A stretch of DNA of 64,000 bases from Streptomyces griseiscabiei. Its GTDB lineage: Bacteria > Actinomycetota > Actinomycetes > Streptomycetales > Streptomycetaceae. The notes below the pieces were generated by a model. The model saw only the letters and a program-made list of their open reading frames with translations, searched no databases and was not told where the DNA came from. Shown piece by piece: positions 1 through 7,596 of this stretch. Where the stretch lies: assembly GCF_020010925.1 (NCBI RefSeq), contig NZ_JAGJBZ010000005.1, positions 1 through 64,000 of the forward strand. Reading direction: 5' to 3'. The number at the start of each line of letters is the position of its first letter. The first letter of the stretch is position 1. Made by a program: the position numbers and the translations under genes.

Positions 1-300
1 CGTCTGGCGCTGCTGTCCTGCCACGGTGGCTGCGCCCATGACGAGGATCACCTCCGGCTCCTGGCGGCCGATCTCGGCGGCGGTCGCCCGATCGGGTCGC
101 AGGACGGCGCGGTGCTGCCTGAGCGGCTTCCGGCTGTGCCTGGCATCGAGTTCGGGCACGTGGACGGGCGCACGGTGCTGGAGCGCGACGCGTCCCCCGG
201 ATACGCCAGCTCCACCACCTACATCAGTTGGGCTGCGCCGGCCGACATGACGGTCGTGACCGCGCTCCTCGCCCACGCGGTTCGCCTCACGGGTCACTGA
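1..300 (+). CDS. C-terminal fragment of an unidentified protein (5' end outside the window)
   Basis: The frame in phase with base 1 is open from the window edge to TGA at 298-300 and gives the last 99 residues of a protein. Third positions are strongly G/C, as in the clear genes nearby. A Cys/His-containing stretch (SCHGGCAHDED) lies near the visible start and the rest is mixed alpha/beta-like, but I recognise no family. It converges on the minus-strand operon ending at 464, with a 17-bp hairpin between them. Confidence 0.6.
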   Translation, partial: RLALLSCHGGCAHDEDHLRLLAADLGGGRPIGSQDGAVLPERLPAVPGIEFGHVDGRTVLERDASPGYASSTTYISWAAPADMTVVTALLAHAVRLTGH

Positions 301-323
301 CGGGCGGCCTTCGCCTGGCTGGT

Positions 324-369
324 GCCCGAGCCCACCGGCGGATCATGTGGCGCGCCGGTGGGCTCGGGC
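324..369. terminator. Bidirectional hairpin terminator between convergent genes
   Basis: Perfect 17-bp inverted repeat (324-340 against 353-369) with a 12-nt loop, lying between the stop of the plus-strand fragment (300) and the stop of the minus-strand operon (464). A GC-rich stem without U tract is the usual Streptomyces terminator form. Confidence 0.75.
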
Positions 370-381
370 TCCCGCGCGCCA

Positions 382-393
382 GGGGACACCACG
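382..393 (+). repeat. GGGGACACCACG intergenic element, copy 1
   Basis: First of a family of short intergenic repeats with the core ACACCACG. Here GGGG pairs with CCCC at 398-401 and CAC with GTG, giving an imperfect hairpin. It follows the 324-369 terminator. Confidence 0.55.
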
Positions 394-463
394 AGTGCCC
401 CGGCGAGGGGTTGTAACGGAGGTTCGCCGGGGCGCGGCACCGGCCGGTACCGCGGGCTGTCAG

Positions 464-892
464 TCAGTTCGCGTGGGTCTGGAACGTCCACCAGCCGTCG
501 TATCCCGCCGGCGGGTTCTCGTGGTTCGCCAGCAGCGGGCGCAGGATCTCCAGGTGCTGTTCCATCAGGGCGGGCTCCTGGGCGCCCCAGTACCGGGTTC
601 CGTCCCAGCGGCCGAGGCACTCGCCTCCGTGGCGGCCGTCGAGGTCGGCGGTCAGGATGGCGCGGGGATCGTCGAGGTCCACCGGCTCGCGCATGTACTG
701 GCGGAACAGGCTGAGCGTGCCGATGCAGGCCCGGTCGACGCCCTTCTGCCGGCGAATCCAGAGCGCATTGGCCTGTCCGTGGAGGTGGTAGTAGGGGTTG
801 CTGTCGCCGTGCTTGACCTGCCTGGCGGTCACGGTGGACAGGTCGATGGCGAACGGCTTGCGGGAGATCAGGAACCGGGTCTCACGGATCAT
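464..892 (-). CDS. Hypothetical protein, 142 aa
   Basis: ATG at 892 follows an AAGGA-like site (acaaggaaaccctgc). The product is soluble, with no signal peptide or membrane segment. A Trp/Tyr-rich C-terminal third (RYWGAQE near residue 107, GWWTFQT at the end) and the internal segment YYHLHGQANALW are its most distinctive parts. No family is recognised. It is the last gene of a four-gene minus-strand operon that starts at the leader promoter near 2700, so it is probably co-expressed with the zinc-ribbon protein and the two hypothetical proteins upstream. Confidence 0.7.
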   Translation of the reverse strand: MIRETRFLISRKPFAIDLSTVTARQVKHGDSNPYYHLHGQANALWIRRQKGVDRACIGTLSLFRQYMREPVDLDDPRAILTADLDGRHGGECLGRWDGTRYWGAQEPALMEQHLEILRPLLANHENPPAGYDGWWTFQTHAN

Positions 893-979
893 GCAGGGTT
901 TCCTTGTCGCGGGAGGGGTGGGGGCGAACGCGGTGCGGGGCGCCGCCGCTGATGGTCGACGCCCCGCACCGTGGGGTGT

Positions 980-1291
980 TCAGTCCGTGGGGTTGGGCAC
1001 GGCGGAGAAGACGGCGAGCTCCAGGGCGTACAGGCGCTCGCACTTGGGGCAGGTCACTTCCTCGCCCCATTCGGGCAGGTCGAACCAGGAGCGGCAGGGC
1101 TCGCAGTGCACCGAGTACTTCTTCAGGCCCGCCGTCGCGAGGTTGGCCTTCAGGGGGATGCGGGCGACCGCCTTGGCGGCGCCGCGCAGCCGGTGCACGA
1201 GCAGGCTCCGGAGTCCTTCGTCGTCGGGGCTGTTCGGCCTCATGGGGCTGATCCTCATCGACAGCTTGAAGTCGCGCTGGGACAACGGCAT
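980..1291 (-). CDS. Small zinc-ribbon protein, 103 aa
   Basis: ATG at 1291 with GGAG six bases upstream; a longer frame reading in from 1627 overlaps the neighbouring gene and lacks this site. The C-terminal half has C-E-P-C and C-P-K-C separated by about 15 residues (HCEPCRSWFD then VTCPKC), a typical zinc ribbon, so the protein may bind nucleic acid or a partner protein. The N-terminal half is basic (SLLVHRLRGAAKAVAR). Third gene of the operon running from 2646 to 464. Function unknown. Confidence 0.75.
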   Translation of the reverse strand: MPLSQRDFKLSMRISPMRPNSPDDEGLRSLLVHRLRGAAKAVARIPLKANLATAGLKKYSVHCEPCRSWFDLPEWGEEVTCPKCERLYALELAVFSAVPNPTD

Positions 1292-1364
1292 GTGCAGCTC
1301 CTGGGTGTGTGGCGTGGGTGGTTCGCGATGGGGTTCGGGCGGGAGCGCCCGGAGAGGGTGGTTC

Positions 1365-2078
1365 TCAGGTGGTGGGGGCCGGGGCGACGCGCTCGACGTG
1401 CGCGAAGACCACGGTGTCGGCGGCGTAGTTGTCGAAGCCGCGCTCGCCGACGTGGAGGGTGAACTTGTAGGTGCCCGGCGCGACGTCGACGACGGTGTAG
1501 TGGCCGAGGCGCTTGTCCTCCGGGGTGCCGCCCTTGGCCTTCCAGTCCTCGAAGTCGGCGATCGAGTACGCCCACAGGTCGGTGCAAATCCACGCCAAGC
1601 GGTCCTCCTCCGGGAGGGAGGGGACATCGTCGTCGTCGCGGATCGGGGAGGCGACGATGTAGCTGTTCTCCCCGTCGCGGTACAGGCCGGGGCAGCTGTT
1701 GCCCACGGGGCCGTAGGCGCAGCCGAGGGCCGCCATGGCCTTCACGACCTGGGCCTTGCCGAGGGCGGTGTTGTAGGAGGCGCCCGCGTCGATGTCGACG
1801 TCGTAGACGTCGCGCAGGTCGTCGGTGACGATCAGCTTCCCGGACGGCACGTCGAGGGTGATCTCCGTGGTGATGCCCATCGGGTAGGGGCACGGGTCCT
1901 GGACGTGGACGGCGCCGTCACGCAGTACGTAAACGGGCCGCTCATCACAGGTGGCGCAGCGCCAGTGGACGCCCGCCACAAGCGGCTCCTCGCCGGGTTC
2001 AGCGAAGACGATCACGTCGTCGGTGCGCTTGGGCAGGAGGTCGTGGCCGTTGGTGTTCAGGGGCATCCGGTTGGACAT
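1365..2078 (-). CDS. Hypothetical protein, 237 aa, with Cys pairs
   Basis: ATG at 2078 is preceded by AAGGAG eight bases away. An N-terminal segment holds WRCATCDERPVYV, a possible half zinc ribbon, followed by a mostly beta region with acidic patches (YDVDIDAG, RDDDDVP). No catalytic signature or membrane segment is visible. Second gene of the minus-strand operon. Its codon use matches the neighbours, so there is no sign that it was acquired separately. Function not assigned. Confidence 0.75.
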   Translation of the reverse strand: MSNRMPLNTNGHDLLPKRTDDVIVFAEPGEEPLVAGVHWRCATCDERPVYVLRDGAVHVQDPCPYPMGITTEITLDVPSGKLIVTDDLRDVYDVDIDAGASYNTALGKAQVVKAMAALGCAYGPVGNSCPGLYRDGENSYIVASPIRDDDDVPSLPEEDRLAWICTDLWAYSIADFEDWKAKGGTPEDKRLGHYTVVDVAPGTYKFTLHVGERGFDNYAADTVVFAHVERVAPAPTT

Positions 2079-2133
2079 GGTCGAGGGCTCCTTGGCGGGG
2101 TGGGTTCGCATCGGCTCGGCAGGGCGTGTTGGC

Positions 2134-2646
2134 TCAGAGGGCGGCCGCAGTCCCGCGCCAGGGGCCCGGGGTGCGTTCGGCCTGTGATGTGAGGTGCCAG
2201 CGCCGGGCGTCGAGGTGGCACCGGTAAGCCCTCTTCTCCTGCTCGGCGCCGTGGTTGCTGAGGCGGTCGAGCTGGATGCCCACGAGCAGGTGCAGGGCGC
2301 GCCACAGGGTCGGCTGCGCACCCTTGCGGCAGCGGCACTTGGAGCTGCTCACGGCCCAGCGGGGGGCATCGAGCGGGAGGCGGGACGAGGCGATGAAGTG
2401 GACGAGGCCAGCGCGTCGAACGCGCAGCCACTCCGTCCATCCGTCGTCGACCGAGCCGATCACGTAGAAGCGGGTGACCCAGCCCTTCTTGAGCGTGTAG
2501 CGGGCGGTGGCCATGACGGCCGCTCCTCCTCGCCGGCTGCCCTCGATGCGCGCCGTGCCGTAGTCGCGATGCCAGGAAAGTTCCCATCCGTGCCGGGTCA
2601 TCTCGACTGCGAGGTCCTCGAGCGAGGTCGGGAACGGGGCGTCCAT
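2134..2646 (-). CDS. Hypothetical protein, 170 aa; first gene of leader-driven operon
   Basis: ATG at 2646 lies about 30 bases downstream of the leader hairpin; an earlier in-frame start at 2841 would place the promoter inside the gene and is rejected. The protein begins MDAPFPTSLEDLAVEM. It contains a HGWELSWHRDYG segment reminiscent of small actinobacterial beta-rich orphans and a CRCRKGAQPTLW stretch that could bind a metal. First of four genes transcribed from the promoter-hairpin element at 2674-2745. Function unknown. Confidence 0.72.
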   Translation of the reverse strand: MDAPFPTSLEDLAVEMTRHGWELSWHRDYGTARIEGSRRGGAAVMATARYTLKKGWVTRFYVIGSVDDGWTEWLRVRRAGLVHFIASSRLPLDAPRWAVSSSKCRCRKGAQPTLWRALHLLVGIQLDRLSNHGAEQEKRAYRCHLDARRWHLTSQAERTPGPWRGTAAAL

Positions 2647-2673
2647 GAAGGTCTCCGGGCGGTCGTGGTGGGG

Positions 2674-2745
2674 GCGGGTGCTTGCATCACCCGCATTCAC
2701 TAATTTACTCCACCCCCCTCTTTGTGTCAACTTTTTAGAGTCATC
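2674..2745 (-). promoter_or_regulatory. Leader promoter A with GCAAG-loop hairpin
   Basis: On the minus strand: -35 TTGACA (2725-2730), 17-bp spacer, -10 TAAATT (2702-2707), then a perfect 7-bp hairpin (arms 2688-2694 and 2674-2680, loop ATGCAAG) and CACCACGACC before the gene at 2646. Member of the repeated promoter-leader family described in the findings. Confidence 0.85.
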
Positions 2746-2770
2746 GAAGGCTGTTCGACGTGCGGCGCGT

Positions 2771-2811
2771 GACGCTAATAGATTGCCCACAACCCCTTCA
2801 TGGGGTAATTT
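2771..2811 (+). promoter_or_regulatory. Diverged leader-family promoter B
   Basis: GACGCTAATA then TTGCCC (2783-2788), exactly 17 bp, and TAATTT (2806-2811); the spacer keeps the CCCCTTCATGGGG pattern. The GCAAG hairpin is not preserved. It is divergent from promoter A and drives the gene at 2866. Confidence 0.6.
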
Positions 2812-2854
2812 TGCAATGCATCGCGGGGCGCTGCGTCCCACATCGACTCACCAC

Positions 2855-2868
2855 GGAGGCTCGCCCTG
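2855..2868 (+). promoter_or_regulatory. GGAGG ribosome site supporting a CTG start
   Basis: GGAGG at 2855-2859 is six bases from CTG (2866-2868). There is no in-frame ATG, GTG or TTG near it. A second gene at 12659 shows the same arrangement. Confidence 0.55.
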
Positions 2869-3420
2869 ACGGCACTCATATCGCTCGACGCTCACGGCCA
2901 CCTGTCCATCCCGGACCTCGCCGCGCGTTACTCCTTCGAGCGCCAGGACGGCGCCGACGCGGACTGGCGGACCCTGGAGCGGTACACGATTCCGGACGGC
3001 ACGCTCGCCGGAGCGAGCACCGAACTCGCCGCGGCTGTCCTGCTCCACCAGGACGACAGCGTGGCCACCCTCCTGGACGACGGCACGCTGACTCTCTATG
3101 CCGACCACGTCAGCTTCCGGTTCACACCGGTCGACGGCTGGGAGCGGATGACCCCCGCCCACACCCTCGCAGCCCGCTACCGCGTCGAAGCGACCCACGC
3201 CGGGCGCGGCACCTGGAGCACGAAGGACGCCCTCAAGGAAGAAGCCTCAGCCGACGAGGTCCAGGGCCTCACCCATGATGCGCTGCGGATCGGCAGCGAC
3301 GTCTCCGTACACACCAGCGGCGTCCTGATCATCGAGACCCGGGCCGAGGGCATGGCCCTGCGGCTGACACCCCTCCGCGCAGCGGACAGGATCCCGGCGG
3401 GCAGGATCAGCATCAGCTGA
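2866..3420 (+). CDS. Hypothetical protein, 184 aa, probable CTG start
   Basis: The reading frame with coding-type composition extends upstream of every ATG/GTG/TTG candidate except a weak GTG at 3061 that lacks a ribosome site. A GGAGG at 2855-2859 sits six bases before CTG at 2866, so translation probably starts there (LTALISLDAHGHLS). The product is a mixed alpha/beta protein; its C-terminal half (HTSGVLIIETRAEG) is beta-rich. No family is recognised. Single-gene unit driven by promoter B and followed by the switch-like hairpins and iterons from 3440. Confidence 0.7.
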   Translation: MTALISLDAHGHLSIPDLAARYSFERQDGADADWRTLERYTIPDGTLAGASTELAAAVLLHQDDSVATLLDDGTLTLYADHVSFRFTPVDGWERMTPAHTLAARYRVEATHAGRGTWSTKDALKEEASADEVQGLTHDALRIGSDVSVHTSGVLIIETRAEGMALRLTPLRAADRIPAGRISIS

Positions 3421-3451
3421 CACCTGGCCACCCTCATGGTGTCACGCTCGC

Positions 3452-3491
3452 CCCCTGGAGCCCCCACAAACGCCCCTCCAGGGGTGTTTGT
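3452..3491 (+). ncRNA. Pair of mutually exclusive hairpins (switch-like element, copy 1)
   Basis: Hairpin 1 pairs 3452-3460 with 3476-3484 (9 bp). Hairpin 2 pairs 3466-3476 with 3481-3491 (11 bp including one G-U, loop TCCA). They share 3476-3484 so only one can form. A second copy with the same layout but different paired bases is at 11233-11270. The element is followed by GCAGGTCAG and 12-bp iterons. It may be an attenuator, a terminator or part of a DNA-level site. Confidence 0.5.
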
Positions 3492-3503
3492 GCAGGTCAG
3501 GGC

Positions 3504-3555
3504 TGTCACGCACGTGAGCGTGACACCCGGCGTGACAGGGCGCGTGACACCCGGC
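3504..3555 (+). repeat. 12-bp iterons GTGACAC, locus 1
   Basis: GTGACA begins at 3520, 3532 and 3544, a strict 12-bp period (unit GTGACACCCGGC), with a fourth degenerate unit at 3556 and inverted TGTCAC copies at 3440 and 3504. This is typical of a protein-binding array such as a partition site, replication iteron or multi-operator. Confidence 0.75.
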
Positions 3556-4045
3556 GCGACGGCATCCGGCCGCCTTCCGGCGCAGCGCTCCGTACCTCTC
3601 CGACCGATCCGACCATGGCTCCCGCCCAGCGCCGCAGCCTGGAGCACCCGGCGGAGCGCCGAGGGCATGGGACTCCGGACCGCCCCGGCAACAACCTCGG
3701 TGTGCGCGGTTCCGAAGCGGCCCGGCGCCCCCGCTGGTGGCCTCCCATCCGGCACGCGGCAGCGGCCTGTCCGACGACATCGTGGGCGAGGGCGCGCGCC
3801 CTCGGCTTCCGTCACCTCCCTGCGGTCGCAGCCAGGGACCGTCACGACCGAGGCGCCGAACCCGCCCCACCCGGGACGGCGCGGGAGAACAGATCCTCGG
3901 AGGCGACGGACGCGACAGCTCGGCCTCCTCTCCGCCTCGGCGGGCCAACAGGCAGTCGACGAGCCGCAGCGCGGCGCCGACCCCGTCATGGAGCCGACTG
4001 CACCTTGCCCGCCGACTCGCCGCGCGCACCGCAGCCGTTCGGAAG
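3556..4045. other. Non-coding stretch with no recognised feature
   Basis: Open frames exist on both strands but have Arg/Pro/Ser-rich, out-of-phase composition and no ribosome sites. I see no gene, repeat or RNA structure beyond ordinary GC-rich pairing. Confidence 0.5.
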
Positions 4046-4057
4046 GGGGACACCACT
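4046..4057 (+). repeat. GGGGACACCACT intergenic element, copy 2
   Basis: Core matches the family; flanking AGGGGG pairs with CCCCCT (4059-4064), putting ACACCACTG in the loop. It lies about 30 bases upstream of promoter C. Confidence 0.5.
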
Positions 4058-4078
4058 GCCCCCTCCCTCCAGCTTGAC

Positions 4079-4145
4079 GCTTAAACGTTGACCCGACCCC
4101 GCCGCGAGGGTACTTTAGTGATCTCCGAAGGCTGCTCACTTGTCG
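4079..4145 (+). promoter_or_regulatory. Leader-family promoter C, variant leader
   Basis: GACGCTTAAACG, TTGACC (4088-4093), 17 bp, TACTTT (4111-4116) followed by AGTGATCTCCG. The GCAAG hairpin is replaced by a weaker GGCT/AGCC pairing further downstream. Confidence 0.7.
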
Positions 4146-4213
4146 AGCCGCATACGCGCCCCCGGCCGCCGCGCCGCGCCGCCATTCCCCCCTGCTTACA
4201 CAAGGAGTTCCAC

Positions 4214-4513
4214 ATGTCCGCCGCGAACCCCACCGACACCCCCGTGGATGAGCGAGGCGGCTCCGACACCGAGGATCGGTGCCACGACCTCGTCGAGGGC
4301 TACGACGAGGACGGGCCCACCGCCTACGAGTGCGGCGCCCCCGTACGGCACACCGAAACCGGCTACGGCTGCACACGCGGCCACTCCTACACCTATGCCG
4401 CACACCGCGAGGCCGAGGGCTGGGACTACGCCAGCGACCCGGTCGAGGCCGAGCTCCTGGGCCACGCCGGGGTGATCGGAGTGCGGCCCGGCGACGGCCG
4501 GCCCTGGCTGTAG
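4214..4513 (+). CDS. Small acidic Cys/His protein, 99 aa
   Basis: ATG at 4214 with AAGGAG eight bases upstream. The protein has Cys and His residues spread over residues 20-60 (DRCHDLV, YECGAPVRH, YGCTRGHSY), which could ligate zinc, and an acidic overall composition (DERGGSDTED near the N-terminus). It lacks a signal peptide. It is the only gene after promoter C. No known family. Confidence 0.72.
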   Translation: MSAANPTDTPVDERGGSDTEDRCHDLVEGYDEDGPTAYECGAPVRHTETGYGCTRGHSYTYAAHREAEGWDYASDPVEAELLGHAGVIGVRPGDGRPWL

Positions 4514-4575
4514 CTCCGCTCCCCCGCACCCTCAGCACACACCGGCCACCCCTCCACGGAGGAGACCCGGACATT

Positions 4576-4884
4576 CACCGAACCCTGATCGAGCCCCGCT
4601 TCACCATCGGGTGCGGCCACCCCTGAAAGCGACGCCACCCCCGATGGAAGGTGGCGGATCTGCGCGGCGCGTGCGCCGACTGCGCCGCGTACGGTGAGCT
4701 CCTCCTGATCCCGCGTGAGCAGTTCGACGGCCAGGCGGGAGCCTCCGCGCCCACCTCGTGCACGCGCCGCCGGTCCGCAAGCAGCTCGCCCTTGAGCCCG
4801 ACGGACCATGACCCGCCGACGGGCGCGGCACCTTCTGTGCAGCGGTCGCCGTCGACTGACGGCCGCCGCCAAACCCCAGGGTGA
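4576..4884 (+). pseudogene. Possible decayed small gene
   Basis: Two adjacent frames carry protein-like pieces: IEPRFTIGCGHP ending at a TGA (4624-4626), and VADLRGACADCAAYGELLLI from 4651, after which composition degrades. Together they look like a Cys-containing orphan broken by frameshift. Neither piece has a convincing ribosome site. The remainder of 4514-4880 shows nothing else. Confidence 0.25.
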
Positions 4885-4966
4885 CGCGCTAATTTGACCC
4901 CTCCCCCCTCTTGGGGTACATTAGTGAATACCGGGGCGGCAAGCAAGGCCAAACCGGCCACCACGA
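4884..4966 (+). promoter_or_regulatory. Leader promoter D, modified GCAAG hairpin
   Basis: GACGCGCTAATT, TTGACC (4894-4899), 17 bp with CCCCCCTCTTGGGG, TACATT (4917-4922), AGTGAATACCG. The loop GCAAGCAAG lies inside a less regular CCGG/CCGG stem (4931-4957), followed by CCACCACGAACC. Confidence 0.8.
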
Positions 4967-4994
4967 ACCTTCCAGCGCGACGCCAGGAGTGACC

Positions 4995-5228
4995 ATGGCC
5001 CACGACATCACCAACACCAACACCCCCACGGCCCTCGCCTCCCTTTACGACCACTTCGGGCTTCCCCACACCGACCCGGCGGTCTGGATCGGCGACCACC
5101 TCCACGTCGCAGCCGAGGACGCCACCGACGAGCGAGTCCGCGACGGCTACGAGGCCGGGCTCCACCTGTTCACCTTGGGCTACATCGAGCACGCGGCCGC
5201 CGTACTGCGCCTGCTCCCCACCCGCTGA
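4995..5228 (+). CDS. Hypothetical protein, 77 aa
   Basis: ATG at 4995 follows AGGAG (4985-4989). The product begins MAHDITNTNTPTALASLYDH and is predicted helical in its second half (YEAGLHLFTLGYIEHAAAVL). It is soluble with no Cys clusters. First gene after promoter D; a 14-bp hairpin terminator follows at once. Unknown function. Confidence 0.75.
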   Translation: MAHDITNTNTPTALASLYDHFGLPHTDPAVWIGDHLHVAAEDATDERVRDGYEAGLHLFTLGYIEHAAAVLRLLPTR

Positions 5229-5235
5229 TCACCGC

Positions 5236-5268
5236 AGGCTGGCGGGGCCACCCCGGCCCCGCCAGCCT
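5236..5268 (+). terminator. Hairpin terminator, 14-bp stem
   Basis: Perfect inverted repeat 5236-5249 / 5255-5268 with loop ACCCC, eight bases after the stop at 5228. Confidence 0.75.
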
Positions 5269-5307
5269 CGCCAGCCCCCCGACCCGTCCTCGCCACCCGG
5301 AGCACCC

Positions 5308-5568
5308 ATGACCCCCTCGAAGACCCCGGAACAGGTCCGCTCGGAACGACTCGCGACGATCGCGCGCGCCGTCGACCACCTGACCACCGCCGACGCCGCG
5401 ACGCTGCGCGAGCAGCTCGCCTCGACATCCATCCATGACCACTGGAAGCGGGACCCCGCAGGGCTCGGCGATCTCCTGCGCACCGCATCCGCCTCCCGCG
5501 ACACATCCATCTATGGCCTGTGGGCCGGCGCCGTCTCGGTGCTGCGTGCAGCCGGCCTCCCGGACTGA
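5308..5568 (+). CDS. Hypothetical helical protein, 86 aa
   Basis: ATG at 5308, with a weak site (cggagcaccc) upstream. The protein looks almost wholly alpha-helical (EQVRSERLATIARAVDHL, then ATLREQLAST) and ends LRAAGLPD. Leu/Ala heptad-like spacing suggests a helical bundle. It lies after the 5236-5268 terminator without its own leader-type promoter, so it may depend on read-through from promoter D. No family. Confidence 0.65.
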   Translation: MTPSKTPEQVRSERLATIARAVDHLTTADAATLREQLASTSIHDHWKRDPAGLGDLLRTASASRDTSIYGLWAGAVSVLRAAGLPD

Positions 5569-5642
5569 AGCGTCACAGCAGGACGGCGGGCCGTCGCCGA
5601 GGGCACTACTCACCTCCTACCGGGGCGCACCCCTGACCCGCT

Positions 5643-5735
5643 CGACCCTTTTAATTTGACATCTACCCCCCAGTGGAGTACATTAGAGATTGTTGGAGCG
5701 GGTGAGCAAGCACCCGGACCGGCCGCCACGAACCA
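5643..5735 (+). promoter_or_regulatory. Leader promoter E with GCAAG-loop hairpin
   Basis: CGACCCTTTTAAT, TTGACA (5656-5661), 17 bp, TACATT (5679-5684), then hairpin 5699-5704 / 5711-5716 with loop AGCAAG, then CGCCACGAACC and AAGGAG before the ATG at 5755. Confidence 0.88.
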
Positions 5736-5754
5736 CCGCCGCAAGGAGTGCGCC

Positions 5755-6033
5755 ATGACCGCCATGCTCACCGAGACCACCTTCCGCCTCATGGGCACCG
5801 AGGTCCTGGAGGTCATCGACTTCGACCGCATCGAGTGCGGCCAGTGCGGCAGGCTCTCCCCCTTCCTCGACGACGCGGACGAGGGCACCGACGCGGCCCA
5901 CGACGCCGGATGGCACGTCGGCGACGACCTGGACGACTGCGGCTGCCCCCACCAGATGTGCCCCGACTGCGCCGACGAGTGGTGCGGCGTCCGCGACACC
6001 ACGCCGCGCCTGTTCGGGATGCGGGTCGTCTGA
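5755..6033 (+). CDS. Small zinc-finger-like protein, 92 aa
   Basis: ATG at 5755 with AAGGAG nine bases upstream. The centre holds C-x2-C (IECGQCGR), then GWHVGDD, then a cluster CGCPHQMCPDCADEWC, consistent with one or two zinc-binding knuckles. The arrangement C-x2-C, G-W, C-x2-C, W is shared with the protein encoded at 6401-6787, so the two are probably paralogues. First gene of a three-gene operon from promoter E. Its role is unknown; zinc ribbons of this kind commonly mediate nucleic-acid or protein contacts. Confidence 0.78.
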   Translation: MTAMLTETTFRLMGTEVLEVIDFDRIECGQCGRLSPFLDDADEGTDAAHDAGWHVGDDLDDCGCPHQMCPDCADEWCGVRDTTPRLFGMRVV

Positions 6034-6097
6034 GCCGCCCCGGTCGGTGCGGCCGACCAGCCGCCCCGATCCCCCGATCCCCTCCGAGGAGGTACTC

Positions 6098-6370
6098 ATG
6101 GACCAGCGAGCCGAGCAGCGCCAGGCCGAGATCCGCGCGCTCATCGACAGCGACACGCTCACCTTGGAGCAGGCCAGGGCCGCTCTCCACGGCCTCCTGG
6201 ACGTGACCGCCTCGGCGCAGGCCGGACCGGACGTCACTTCCTACGGCTTCGGCATGGACCTCCCGCGCGAGATCGTCGACGCCGAGTACGCGGCGCGGGA
6301 GGCGGTCGGCTACGACCTGGACGAGTGCCTGGCCCGCGCGCTGCGGCCCGTGGCTCCGCAGCACCCCTGA
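6098..6370 (+). CDS. Hypothetical protein, 90 aa
   Basis: ATG at 6098 preceded by a strong GAGGAGG at 6085-6092. The N-terminal 45 residues are charged and helical (DQRAEQRQAEIRALIDSD); the rest is acidic with YDLDECLARAL near the end. Second gene of the promoter E operon, 64 bases after its neighbour. No recognised family. Confidence 0.72.
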   Translation: MDQRAEQRQAEIRALIDSDTLTLEQARAALHGLLDVTASAQAGPDVTSYGFGMDLPREIVDAEYAAREAVGYDLDECLARALRPVAPQHP

Positions 6371-6400
6371 CCCGCCTTCCGAACTCCGAAGGGTTTTCCT

Positions 6401-6787
6401 GTGAGCGCCGAGCGCCTCGAAGAACTCGCCCGCCTCCTCCTCGACAGCGAGGACCCCGCCGGGCGCACCCTGTTGGCCGACGCCCTTGCCCGTGCGTACG
6501 ACGGTCAAGGGCTCAAGGAACTCCGCTACGAACACGCCTACCTGCACGAGCAGAACGCGGCCAAGGTCCTGCGGCACCTGCTCAAGCGGTCCGACGCCCT
6601 GAACGCTCACTCCGTGGTCTGCGTCGACTGCGGCCGCACCGCCACCTTCGAGGGCGGCCAGATCGAAGGCTCCAGGGCCGCCCGCGCCCTCGGATGGCAC
6701 GACCACGAGGAAGCGCTCAACGACTGCGGCACCCTCTGCCCGGCGTGCTCGGCGCAGTGGCCCGGCCTCCACGGCTTCGAGTCCTAG
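6401..6787 (+). CDS. Zinc-ribbon protein, 128 aa, paralogue of 5755 gene
   Basis: GTG at 6401; the only upstream site is a weak GAAGGG at 6387-6392. A helical N-terminal half (residues 1-65, with LRYEHAYLHEQNAAKVLRHL) is followed by a zinc ribbon: VVCVDCGR, then GWHDHEE, then CGTLCPACSAQW. This ribbon matches the one in the 92-aa protein two genes upstream in spacing and in the Gly-Trp between the Cys pairs. Third gene of the promoter E operon. Confidence 0.75.
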   Translation: MSAERLEELARLLLDSEDPAGRTLLADALARAYDGQGLKELRYEHAYLHEQNAAKVLRHLLKRSDALNAHSVVCVDCGRTATFEGGQIEGSRAARALGWHDHEEALNDCGTLCPACSAQWPGLHGFES

Positions 6788-6876
6788 CGGGCCGACCAAG
6801 GCGCCCGACGTGCGCGCCGCTCCTCGCCCGGCAGTGACACGCGCCCCTACCCACCCCCGAACAGAGGACACAGGCA

Positions 6877-7446
6877 ATGACGGCGGCACTGAGCGCACCG
6901 GCCTCGGGCCCGTACACGGCCGGCTACCTGGCACTGCGGCTGCCCGCCGGAACCTGGGTGCGCCACGAGGACGACGAGACCTTCCGCATGTGGAGCGCGC
7001 AGCCCTGCACGTGCACGATCTGCATGTCCGCGACGCTGCTCGGAGCCCCCGCCTCCCACTACGAATTGCGTACGCCCGACGGCAACGCCGCGCCCCTCGT
7101 CCATGTCCGGTACACCTCGGTCATCCCGCACCTCCGCCCGGACGAGCTGTTCCAGACCTACGCCACGCCCCTGACGCAGCCGCAGACCGCAGCACACCTG
7201 CGCAAGATGCTGCGCCGGGCCTTCCCCGGCGTCCGGTTCTCGGTGCGGCGCAGGCGCGGCTGGAGGCTCTCCGTGAGCTGGAGCGGCGGCCCCTCGGACA
7301 TCGAGGTGGCAACCGTCACGGCGCCGCTCCTCGCCGACTACACCACGCCGGAGCGCCGCCGGGCGCGGCCGGTCACGGTCACACGCTTCGGCCGCACGGC
7401 ATACGGGACGCCGCTCGTGGACGTGATCTCCCTGAACCGTCGCTGA
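6877..7446 (+). CDS. LPD29-like domain protein, 189 aa
   Basis: ATG at 6877. Two parts are visible: an N-terminal region with AYLALRL-type start and the Cys cluster CTCTIC (near residue 47), and a C-terminal region with LRKMLRRAFPGVRFSV followed by VSWSGGPS. The FPGVxFSV...WSGGPS pattern resembles the large-polyvalent-protein associated domain LPD29 found on phages and plasmids. It is a clear paralogue of the protein at 11999-12595. It ends the run that started at promoter E; no function can be assigned beyond mobile-element association. Confidence 0.72.
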   Translation: MTAALSAPASGPYTAGYLALRLPAGTWVRHEDDETFRMWSAQPCTCTICMSATLLGAPASHYELRTPDGNAAPLVHVRYTSVIPHLRPDELFQTYATPLTQPQTAAHLRKMLRRAFPGVRFSVRRRRGWRLSVSWSGGPSDIEVATVTAPLLADYTTPERRRARPVTVTRFGRTAYGTPLVDVISLNRR

Positions 7447-7489
7447 CCCGCCGCTCGCACCGCCGTCGCCGCTCTCCCGCCGCACCCCT

Positions 7490-7575
7490 CCGGAAAGTTG
7501 ACCTCTCCCCCCTTTTGGGGTACATTAGTGATTACCGAAAGGGCGAAGCAAGCGCCCAGCCGGTCACCACGGGCC
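7490..7575 (+). promoter_or_regulatory. Leader promoter F with GCAAG-loop hairpin
   Basis: TTGACC (7498-7503), 17 bp, TACATT (7521-7526), AGTGATTACCG, hairpin 7541-7545 / 7553-7557 with loop AAGCAAG, then CACCACGGGCC and a GAGGAG before ATG 7597. Confidence 0.88.
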
Positions 7576-7596
7576 ACCCCACCACGAGGAGTCGAG

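Noticed and set aside
798..2192. Long plus-strand frame opposite the minus-strand operon
   Set aside because: Val/Gly/Ala-rich mirror of the real genes, no ribosome site, and it contradicts the leader promoter on the other strand.
3177..4574. 465-codon minus-strand frame across the iterons and the 4214 gene
   Set aside because: Arg/Gly-rich composition, no start site, spans repeats and the convincing gene at 4214.
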